A stretch of 64,000 nucleotides of DNA from Bubalus kerabau (lineage: Eukaryota > Chordata > Mammalia > Artiodactyla > Bovidae), in NCBI RefSeq assembly GCF_029407905.1, contig NC_073624.1, positions 74,501 through 138,500 on the forward strand. Direction: 5' to 3'. Below are positions 10,501-21,200 of this stretch, piece after piece. Every line of letters begins with the position of its first letter. Position 1 is the first letter of the stretch. Both the position numbers and the translations under genes were made by a program. The notes beneath the pieces are model-generated. The model saw only the letters and a list, made by a program, of their open reading frames with translations. It did not search any database and was not told the origin of the DNA.

Positions 10501-12764
10501 TCTTGTGTGACTCTGCAGAGCAGCAGCCCCTTCTGACTCTTAAACAGGCTCTAGTCTCTGCTCCCAGACACAGTCGTATGCTGAGTGTCTCACATACAGA
10601 CCGGCAGCTTCAGCTGTGTCATTAAATCTAACGGAAGAGGGACTTCGTTTGCCTCCTCCACACTGTTCTGAAGAGCAAGGGAGAGACAGGAAGGTACAGG
10701 ACAGTTAAGCTTCTGGGAACACAGGATGGGGTCTCAATGGCTCCTGGTGGCTTGGCTCAGGCCAAGGTGGAGGTCCCAGCACGGGGTGGGGGGGTGCAGA
10801 ACAAGGGGTCCCCCCTCGTGAGGCTCCTTCTCCCCGTTCTCGAGCCCCACCCTCCCCAGCCCCGCGAGCCCCTCTCGCTTCCCCAGCCTCCTTCCTGCCC
10901 TGGCTCCCTCTGCACGCCCCCACCTGGGCCATCCTGTGCCCACCCCCAGCCCAGCCCCAGCCAGCTCCCGCAGATCCTGCCTCATTTCTCCCAGCCTGCT
11001 AACTCCCACCCACCCGGTTATTCTCCAGCATATGATACTCCCTGCAGAGCAGGACCTTCCTCATCTGTTCAGCCTCAGTGCCCAGAGCTGCCCACAGGAC
11101 CTGTAGGGTGGTCAGCGGTGAGGGCCACCCACAAAGCGCTCTCTGCTCCAGGCTGCAGACAGCATGCTGGTGAGATGCTTAGGGCCCCTGAGGGGATAAA
11201 GCTGGGACATTCTGAGGTCGTGAGGGGGCAGGAGGAAGCAGAGAGTCCACCGTCCTGAGTGAGAAAGTGTCTGCCCAGAGGCACTGGGAGGCTGCAGCTC
11301 ACTCAGCGCCATGACCCTCTGCCATCCCACCACCTGCTCCTCTGATCAAGGCTTCTCTTGCCAAGTCCCGGTCTTGAAGGTTCTGACTCATTTTCTGAGG
11401 CACTGAGGTGTCTTCTGACCCGTGGGATATCCGTCTTCTCCCCAGGACCCAGGGTCAGTATGGCAATGCCATTTCCATGCCATGATCCCACTGCTATGCC
11501 TGCTGGACTGGCCCCCAGGTCCGAGCCCAGTTCCAGCCGGACGCAGGGTCCCACGTGCGGCTCAGAGGAGGCTGACCCGCAGCTGCTGCAGTGCTTGGGC
11601 TCAGGGAATTCAGAGACCCCCCTGTGCCTCCACATTCAGACCCTCCCAGGTCCCCACTTCCTTCTAGGCCACTTCTGTTGGATGACCACAGTTTCCAACT
11701 TGAAAATGAAGCCAAAAATGTGAAAATATGAAAATTAGAAATTGTGGGGCTTTCTAGACAGATTGCAAGCCTCTTTCAAGGTCCCACTGCCAGTGGTCAC
11801 CATCTCAGCCTCACAGGGGCCTTTGCCTTCCCGAGCAGGCCTTCCAGACATCCACCTGCTTCTCAGAGCTGCTCCGCCTTCCTGCCCGCCCTGGGTAAAG
11901 ACACCTGAGTCCACTCCCCTTCTGCACACAAGGCATCACTCCATCCACCGTTCTTATCCTTCCCGGCATCTTCTCACTTCCCTGGAGGCATCACCCAGGC
12001 CCCATCCTGAGTCGAGGTCTACAGTTGCCATGTGTGATGTTCACACTCCACCTTGACCCAGTGTGGCGTGGCTTTGCACACACTGCCCTCCTAGAACCCC
12101 ACCAGGTGCCCAGCTGGTCTGATGGCCCGCCTCCATGGTTTCTGGCCCTCCGTCAGACCTCAGCCACGCAGTCTCCACCTTCCATGGCTCCCTCTGGGTC
12201 TCTTCTGTCCACTCGCCTCACTATACCGCCCCCTTCACTCTTTGAGGTGCCCCTGCCCTTTCTGGGAGCTACCACCCTCCCCACCAGCTACCACACAGGC
12301 TTGGCCCCATCAATGGCTGGTGGCAGCTGGCTCAAGGGGAGATCTGAACTTGGGCAGGAGCTGTTGGGGCAGGAGAGCACAGGCAGACAGGAGAGGGCTC
12401 AAAGACAGGAGCAGCAGAATTTAGGGACACCTGGACACTAGCGGGAAAAGTGGACAAAGGCTACGGAGGATACCCGGACTTCTGGCTCAGGAGGGGTCAT
12501 TCGCTGGGCTGGTGAGCAGAAAGAGAAGCTTCCAGTTCAGGAAGCACGGGCTCAGGGCCAGCACAACTCGGAGAGAGCGAGGCACAAAGAAGCCAGGCAT
12601 GCGGGCATGGAGGTCAGCAAAGAGACCAGGTCAGAGAAAGGGTCCGTGGGTCGTCGGTGTAAGCGGCCAGACGCCTGCTGAGGGCCAGGGAGGTTTGTGT
12701 GACCTGCCCAAAGGAGGGCAGAGTCTGTGCTTCCAGTATCTCCTCAAGTAGGCAACTGAGAAAT
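10501..12764. other. GC-rich intergenic sequence between SHANK3 and ACR
   Basis: Unique, GC-rich sequence downstream of the SHANK3 poly(A) site. Several overlapping open frames on both strands are low in complexity (Pro/Gly/Arg-rich) and carry no recognisable domain. I see no gene, repeat family or RNA in it. Confidence 0.6.
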
Positions 12765-14698
12765 GGTTTCATTTCTTATAAATTTATTACATAATAATAT
12801 TATAATTATTATCAATAATAATAATATAAGAAACATAGATCTCTGTGGGGTGTATCACAACGTCAGGGTCAGGAGGCCTCGGAGCTGGAGCAGGGGGAGA
12901 AACCCCCCAGGTGGAGCTCCGTACAAAAGGAGGGGCGAAGCGGAACTGACCCTGTAAAGTTAAAAACCCAAACTGAACGGAACCAAAACCCACAGGTGAG
13001 TGAGACGAGTGTGTATGTGGCAGTCTGTTACAGTGACTGCTGCCGTGTGTGTGACCTGGTCTGTTGGTGAAAGGGTTACTGGGTGTGAATCTGCCCAGGG
13101 CATGGGGCCGGTGGGCCGGGGCAGGGCGGGTGGGCACAGACCGGCGTGCCAAGCCCCTGGGCTGTGAAAACTTCTGTTTTCTGGGTTTTTTCATTTTTAT
13201 TAAAAAAAGCTAGAAATATAAACAGAAACTCGTGAGTGACGTGGATGGAGCTTAGTCCAGACTCCAAACCCTAGGTTTAAAAACGTCCCGGGCCCCCCAC
13301 CCCACAGGTCATTGCTGAGTGTGAGGAGTCACAGTAAGGGGGGCTGGGGTGCCCACTGGGGTCTTTGCCTCTCCCCAAGGCTCGCAGTGGCCTGACTCTA
13401 GGGGTGCCCCTATGATCCCCCCTAGAAGCCCAGAGGGGGCGGAGCACTGCCTCCAAGGGCCCTTGGGGGCCTCTCCCAAGCAGCAAGGCTTCACCAAGAA
13501 GGCCCACTCAGGCTCCGCGAGGCTCTGGACGGACAGGCTGGGCAAACAGCAGGTCCCAGGGTGCAAGACGACCTCTGACTTTCTTTGGAAGTGGAGACGG
13601 GGTGCTTTCACAGGCACACACCCATGCACGCACCCTGTGCAAGCTTCCGAAGCCCCCACACTAGTCCAGAGTGGCCCCTTGGGACCACCCTCCAGTCAGG
13701 CACACAAGGGGCTCCAATGCACTCAGTCGCACCCCGAGTTTCACACACTCGCACATGTGCGCACACACACACAGGGCGGAACTGGCGACTTCAGGTCTGA
13801 GGCAGGGAGGCTTCTCTGCTGTAGTCGCCCAGCAGCGCGGAGAGGAGGCTAGACCCCTGCTGGGGGGGGACCCTGTGAGGGAGACGGCCGGGGGCAGGTG
13901 CCAGGGCCCTGCGCCCACACCCACCCCGGGCGGCTCTCCCAGGCCGCGTGACCGTGCGAGGGCCCACAGGAGTCGCCGCCTGCCGCCCCTCCTCCACGCA
14001 GCACCTGAAGGGTCGGTGGGGAACACCATAGCTCAGCGAGGGGAGGGGGCCCAGCGGGGCCCCGGGGCGGGTGCGAGGACCCTGGCCAACCCCAGACCAG
14101 CTGGAGCGTCCCCTGCCCCATGTGGGGTGGCAGTGGCAGTTGAGGGGCCAGAGATGGAAGACTGGGCAGCCGCAGCGGAACCGGGGGCTGGAGGGGAGGG
14201 GAAGGGAAGCTATTAAGGACAGAGATATTTGTTCCTTTTCTTGTTCCAAATATAGAGTGGATTAAAATATGCAAAACAGGGGGCTCCTTGGCCCCCAACC
14301 GAGAACCCCGATGTCTTCCCCCCTCCCCCCGAGTCACCAAGGTGTGTCTTGACCTCGCATGCTGGACTAGGTTACCCCCTCTGGGAAAGTAGCCACCAGG
14401 AGCTCAGCGGGAGATGGTCAGGCTGGAGCACCCCGCCCCCGACCCCCTCCCGCTCCAGCCCCCCACGGCCCGCGCCCTTCCTGACCGTGTGCTGGGTGGG
14501 GCTCGACGGCCTGGGAGGGCGCTAAGCAATGTACAGGGCAAGTCTCCGAGCGACAGCGAACAGGACGATTCATGCAACATTCCTGGCCCGGGCGCCGGTA
14601 GGGTGGGGGCTGGGGAGTGGGCCGAGCCCGCAGCCCGGGGGCGGAGGGGGGCCCTGCCCGCAGGGCGCGGCCGGGGCGTGGGGAGGGGGCGGGGGGCG
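12765..14698 (-). other. SHANK3: SHANK3 3' untranslated region
   Basis: About 1.9 kb between the TGA (14699-14701) and the AATAAA at 12783. It contains an AU-rich stretch just before the poly(A) signal, a second possible signal (AATAAA near 13197-13202), a GT/CA-rich tract at 13740-13775 and a strong G-run cluster near the stop (14431-14465 on the RNA sense). SHANK3 mRNA is known to be localised to dendrites, and 3' UTR structure may matter for that; this is inference here. Confidence 0.7.
12783..12788 (-). terminator. SHANK3: SHANK3 distal polyadenylation signal
   Basis: AATAAA on the minus strand about 1.91 kb past the stop codon, a length in keeping with the known mammalian SHANK3 3' UTR. 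It is preceded on the transcript by an AU-only stretch (12786-12830). Cleavage would be near 12765. Confidence 0.7.
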
Positions 14699-15293
14699 TC
14701 AGCTGCCGTCCAGCTGCCTGAGCGCGCGCTCGATGTTCATGCGGTGGCCCACGCGCGTGACGCCCAGCTCCACGAAGTCGTCCTTGGTGAGCGCCGGCAG
14801 GTGCGCACCCTCGATCTCGTGGTCCTCGAAGCGGTCGCGGTGCTCGCCCAAGTGGATGCTCTCCAGCCAGTCGCCCACGTCGAACTTGCTCCAGAGTTGC
14901 AGGGGCTTTTGTTGGAAGGGCCGGCGCGGGCTGGGGGCCCCGGGGCCCGGGCCGGGCGCTGGCGAGGGCAGCGGCGAAGGCGAGGGCGAGCGGCTGCGCG
15001 CGCTCACGCTGCGCACCACGAAGCGCACCTCCTTCGGCTCATGCGGGATGGAGAGGCTGGACGACTTGAGGATGGTGGGGGGCGTGAGGCCGAAGGGCCG
15101 CCCCGCGCCCCCCGCCCCCGCCCCCAGCCCCTCCACCCGCTCCAGCGACGCGGGCTTCACTGGGCTCGGGGCGCGCCGCGCCACAGGGTAGCGGCCGCCG
15201 GGCCGCACCGGGTAGGAGGCCCCGCCGCCCGGGCCCCCAGGGCTGCGCTGCTGCGCTGAGATGGTGCTCAGCTCACCGAGGCTGCTGAAGAGC
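14699..15293 (-). CDS. SHANK3: SHANK3 coding exon 22 (SAM domain, stop)
   Basis: 595 nt from LFSSLGELSTISAQ to the stop at 14699-14701. It carries RRAPSPVKPASLERVEG, HEPKEVRFVVRSVSARS, and the SAM domain from WSKFDVGDWLESIHLGEHRD to HRMNIERALRQLDGS. The acceptor is CTCCGCAG. The SAM domain makes the helical SHANK sheets of the postsynaptic density. Confidence 0.97.
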
Positions 15294-18200
15294 CTGCGGA
15301 GGGAGAGGGGGTCAAGGCCAGGTGAGGGGTACCAGGCAAGGTGGGGCCGGGCGGAGGGGCGCGGGGCCAGAGGCCAGGAGGACGCTGGGGGCGGGGCCGG
15401 GGGCGGGTTAGCCTTGGGGCCGGAGGGAGACAGGAGGATAGGATCCCGTGGTTCCTCTGGCCCGGCCCCCAGAGTCAGTGCCCTGCTGGGGGAAGGGGAG
15501 CCCTAGACTGAATGGAGTAAGAGCCCGGCCCCTCTACTCCACGGGGGCTCCGAGAGCAGGCTGCCTGAGCAAGGACAGCCTCTGGGGCAAAGGGCTGACC
15601 CGACATTTCTGACAGCCTGCGACACCGGCTCTGGACACCGCCCATCCACCCAGACCCAGAGAGTAGGGCTGGCAGTACCCCTCAGCACTGCCCCTCTGTT
15701 ATCATGAGACCCAGAGAGACCTGGGCCGGCCGCAGGGCTGGCTGAGCCGTGATCAAGGCTGGTGGCAGCACAAGACAGAACAGTCCATGAGGTCTGAGAC
15801 GGACACCAGGCGGCGTTCACACCCACACAGAGAGCAGCGCGTGCAGGACAGGCATGAGGCCGCGGTGCACGTGCCATGCGGCCTCGCTGCGCAGGAAAGC
15901 ACGCGGCGGCGGCAGCCACGTATGCCACATACATGCAGCAGCAGCGGCAGGAGCGGCATGGCCTGCCCACGACAGTGACAAGCAGCATATGTGCAGAAAC
16001 AGCACACACTCACAGACACACGCGTGCGCAGATGGTCTGCACTCCCCAGCTTCACCTGACGGACCCGGCCTTCAGCCCCTCCACCCCCCAGCATGGCCGT
16101 GGTGGGAGGCCCGACGGGAGGCCTCCTCCAGAGAAAACCCCCTCCTGTATCCCACATCGCCCCCACCCAGTTTGTCTCCCTATGCCCCTGCTGTGGCCAA
16201 GGGAAGCCTCGGGGGACCGGCCGTGGCACCGGGGCCCCACGAGACCAAGCACAGCAGAGATCCAGGCGGGCAGCGCACAGAGAGGCATGGGATGGGCATG
16301 CTCACTTACACAGCCGGCGCTCGGGACCACCGCGCAGCTAGACAGAGCAGCCACATGCAGATGGGCAGGAGAGAGCAATGAGAGAGAGAGTTAGCGCCGG
16401 CCCTGAGCGGGCGCGCCGGGCAGAACCACAGTGCACAGCCAGGTGGGGACCCGCTGGCCAGATACCCCGGGAGGAGGCTCGGAGGCAGTGGGCCGGTGCA
16501 ATGGGAAGGAGCACACTGGAGCTGCAGGGCGAGGGGAAGTGCAGGCCAGACGAGGTGGGTCTGGGTGGGCCTCTGGCCAGCCTGTGGCCTGTTCTCCACT
16601 CTGTGGCCCTCATCCACAGGCTTCACGCAGAGCCCTGTGTGCCAGATGCCCAGCCGACACCTGGCCCTGGGGGTGCTTTGTGACCTTGTGCTGCTGCCGG
16701 CCCGCCTCCCTTTCTCTGCCCTTGCCTGAACTGGGCTAAGGACCCCTCCCCTGGGTTCCCCCACTTTTGTGCCATCCTGACTGGTGCCTGCCCCACATTG
16801 TGGAGGGCATCCTGAGCATCACTCGTCCCCTGAAAGCAGGTCTTGTCTTCTCCTCTCTCACCGGTGCAAGGTCAGCGTCTCCCAGGAGATCCAGCTCTGT
16901 CCTACTCGACCTGGTTTCCGCTGCCTGGCTCCCTCTCCTCAGCCTCTGTCCCCGCTGCCTCGCCCAGTTGCTCAGATCCAGAGCAGAGCCTCTTGAAGAG
17001 GCCAGACCGTGTTCTCCCCACCCCAGCAGAGAGGGGCTCCAAGAGCACCTGGGTGACGGGCTCAGGGAACAGGCACCGATCATTAGAAGAAACCCTCTTC
17101 TCCCCCACATCTGGCCTCGGTGGTACCACCTGGATTTCGGGGCAAAGTAGGGCAGCAGTGGAGGCGGGGGAGGACCCCAAGGGGCTGGAGGGACCCCAAG
17201 CGGTAGAGATTGCTAGGGAGGGCAAGGGAGCGGAGCTGGGGTCAGCGCTCCTGTCCCCGTGCCCAGGCCCCCGCACATCCCCCCCGGGCCCGGGAACCTG
17301 CATCTCAGGATGGAGTCCTGTGTGCCCACCCCAGGCGTCTCCTGGAGCGGGGTCAGGAGCCCTGGCAGGAGGTGAGCTGAAGGCCAAGGATGAGGGTGTA
17401 CTGGCTCAGAAGCGCCAAGGAGACCCTGCCAAGGGGAGATCCTGGGTGTGGAGCAGGGTGCCTGCCAGAGGCTAGGGCTGGTGCCAGGAGGCGTGTGAGA
17501 GAGGGACTGAAGGGCCACGATCCCCTGGGGCCTCAGGGGGGAGAGGGCTCGTCATGCTCCCACGGCTGTCCCCCCGAGGCCCCAGGGCCTGGCAGGAAGT
17601 GTCCAGGGATGCCACATCTGGGTGTCTGCTCCTCCTCCCCTTCCCCTCGGGAACAGGGAACTGCCCACATTGTCCCGGGCCAGGACCCCCAGGGCGTCCC
17701 TGGTTGGGTCCACGTTTCCACACCACCTCTGCACGGCCGCCACTGTCCGCCACCGCTCGTCACCGCTCTCCACGCTCCAGTGGCCTCCCCACCAGGCCCC
17801 GGGCACAGAGGGCTTCCGGGAAGTCTCTGGCATGTGTACCTCACTAGGCACCTGCACCCTGGACGCCTCCTGGTCTTTCTGCAGACAGCTTAGCCAGGCT
17901 CCACAGTCCTCGGCATCCTCCCCACCGGTGTCTGAGTCTTGTACTATCCGGCTCACTCCTGGCGCCTGGACCAGTGAGGTCTGCTATCACGCCTCCCCTC
18001 CCCTTCCCCAGCCCCTGCAGCTGCCGAGGATGTCAGCAGAGTCCCCTTGCTGACCTGTCCACCAGTTCCCCTCTTAGGTGCCCTTCCACTTCCCTTCTAG
18101 ATCGGTCCCCCATTAGTTCGCACTTTCTCCCAGGCCATGTCATCCGCCTCCACCCTTTGCTGTAACCAGTGTGTCCACGAACGCCGCATGTCAGGCCGAG

Positions 18201-21200
18201 CCAGTCTCTCCTGAGCCCCAGACCTCTGCTGGGGTCCCCACACATGCTCTCCTCCCCTGATCCCTCCCGCGCCAGAGGCCTTGGAGCCCCCATCAGCTGC
18301 CCTGTCTCTTCACCCGCATGGCTCATGAACCCAGGCCTTTCTCCTCATCCCCCAGCTACCTCTGATCCCAGACCTTTCATGGGCTCGCTCAGGACCTCTT
18401 GCCTGGCTTCCTAATTGTTAGCCTTGACTCCTGGTACCTAGCTTAAAGCCAGGAACACAATATGCATGAGGGGAAATGCTGTAAGACCAGAGCCACGTGA
18501 TGTGTCACTCCAGGCCTGACTGCCTGTCAGCCCAGCGACGCCAACAGGCAAGAAGCAGCCCAGCCCGGCCCCGGCCTCTGCCTGGAACTTTCTGCCACTA
18601 CACTCATGCAGGGCAGGTCTAGGCCTGTGGCCTCCTGCAACTTGAGAGGCTCATAGAGGGAAGTAGCCCTCAAGAGGAGCTCAAACGACTCGAGCTGGGA
18701 GCACCACGAGGCCCCCTTTGGCGTCCGCGTCTCACCCAAGCCCTGACTTCTCACTGCCTGCACCAGCTCACGGCTCCAACCTCCAACACTCCAGACACCC
18801 CTGGGCGCCCCCTGTGACCCTTTCCCACTCCTCCAGTGGAGTTCGTGGCCCCTGAGGCCCTGATCACGGCTCCTGCAAATCCACCTCACAGGTCCCTCAC
18901 CTGTGAGGACCTCCTCAAGGAAGGAACACACGCTGGCCCTTGTGTCCTGCCCTGGCCGGCACACGACAGGTCCAGTTTCCAAAGAGCAACTCCTGTGGGC
19001 CTTGAGGCACCTGCAGTCACGTCAGGCTCCAGCCAGACTCCCGGATGCGAGCAGGACAGGGCCCACAGGGGTCCCCCGGGCAGGGTTCTCCATCCCCGCA
19101 AAAATGTGCATCTTCTGTGGGATGATACCTGGTGACCCCCTAAGGAGATGGTCAGACCACAGCATGCCGCACATCAGAAGCTCTGAGAAGCACCACTGAG
19201 AAGAAACCTCGCCAACTTTGTGTCCAAGAATCTTTTTAGGTGAAATCAGATGTGCGGCTCAGACAGGAATAAAACCGAGAGCCAGAGCAGAGCCGAGCGT
19301 TGCTGTGGGGCTCAGAGACAGGCAGCCCTCAGGCCACACGTGGGATTCAGATCCAAGCACGGGGTCTGGAAGACGGAGGGAGTTTAGAGCGGGCGTGGGG
19401 CTCTGAGAAGATGTTCTGCTTGTCAGGCTAGACTGAAAGCTGGAAGCAGAGAGAGAGCTGGTCTGGGATCAAAGTTGCAAGCAGCCAAGTCCATGGGCCT
19501 TCCGGATGCATTTCCACAAGTTACCAAGCTTCACGTCCTTGACGTAAGCGGTAACCTCTCCTTCCCCGTCTGAGATCTTTTTAGATCTCCAGGCCACGGA
19601 GTGTCTTGCAGCTAAAGGGACACAGAGCCTGGACTGAGCTATCAGTGGAGAAGGTGGGCAGAGCGAGTACTTCTTCCCTTGTGGTGTCTCTGTGGTGAGG
19701 AGGCGGGCAGGCCTGGGTCCAGGCGACAAGGCTCGGGGGTGTGACCCACCGAGTGGCCGTGGCAACTGCCCTCGAGCTTCAGCTGGGGTCAGTCCCAGAA
19801 GGAAACAGCCCCACCTGGACCCCAAACCTTCTACATTTGGGACATGTCTCCAGCAGACAGTGTCAGCAGCAGCTGTGGTCACAACGTGAGAAATGAGGGC
19901 CAAACTCTAGCCGCTGCTGGCTGCAAAGAGCTGCCCAGCAGCCCCAGCCGGCGACACGTGCGCCACACGGGGTGCTGACTGCACGGGGGGCTGACTGCCT
20001 GTGCTCCCACCCAGGGCTGAGGGCAAGGAGGAGGAAGGACAGATTGTGAGCAGGAGCCGACGGGATGCAGAGGGGCGTGGCGAAGGAAGGGCGGGGCACA
20101 TGGGTTAAGGCCGCTGGGCCTGCGGAGGGCACTGACTGGGCTCAACTGTAGTGACTTCAGAATCCACGAGCTGTTTGTTATACTCCGGTTGATAAACGTA
20201 GGTGCTGGTCTACAGAACGAACACACACGCATTTCTGCGTGAGGGAGATCACTGTTCAGTTGCGACCCCGTGGACTGCAGCACGCCAGGCTTCCCTGTCC
20301 TCCACCATCCTGGAGTTGGCTCAAACTCATGGCCATTGAGTTTGTGATGCCATCCAACCATCTCATTCTCTCTCACCCGCTTATTCTCCTGTCCTCAGTC
20401 TTTCCCAGCATCAGGGTCTTTCCAGTGAGTTGGCTCTTCACATCTGGTGGCCAAAGTATTGGAGCTTCAGCCTCAGCATCAGTCCTTGCAATGAATATTC
20501 AGGGTTGATTTCCTTTAGGACTGACTGGTTTGATCTCCGAGCTGTCCAAGGGACTCTCAAGAATGTTCTCCAGCAACACAGTTTGAAAGCATCAATTATT
20601 TGGTGCTCAGCCGTCTTTATGATCCAACTCTTGCATCCATATATGACTACTGGAAAAACCATAGCTTTAATTATATGGACCTTTGTCGGCCAAGTGATGT
20701 TTCTGCTTTTTAATACCCTATCTAGGCTGGTCATAGCATTCCTTTCAAGGAGCAAGTGTCTTTTAATTTCATGGCTGCAGTCATCGTCCGCAGTGATTTT
20801 GAAGCCCAAGAACAGAAAATCTATCACTGTTTCCATTTTTCTGTATCTATTTGCCATGAAGTGATGAGACTGGATGCCATGATCTTCATTTTTTGAATGT
20901 TGCGTTTTAATCAAGCTTTTTCACTCTCCTCTTTCATCAACAGGCTCTTTATCACCTCTTCGCTTTCTGCCTTTAGGGTGGTGTCATCTGCATATCTGAG
21001 GTTGTTGATAGTTCTCCCAGCAATCTTGATTCCAGCTTGACTCCAGCCGGCAATTCACATGATGTACTCTGCACGTAAGTTAAATAAGCAAGGTGACAAT
21101 ATACAGCCTTGACTTACTTCTTTCCCAATCTGGAACCAGTCTGTTGTTCCATGTCCAGTTCGAACTGTTGCTTCTTGACCTGCATACAGGTTTCTCAGGA

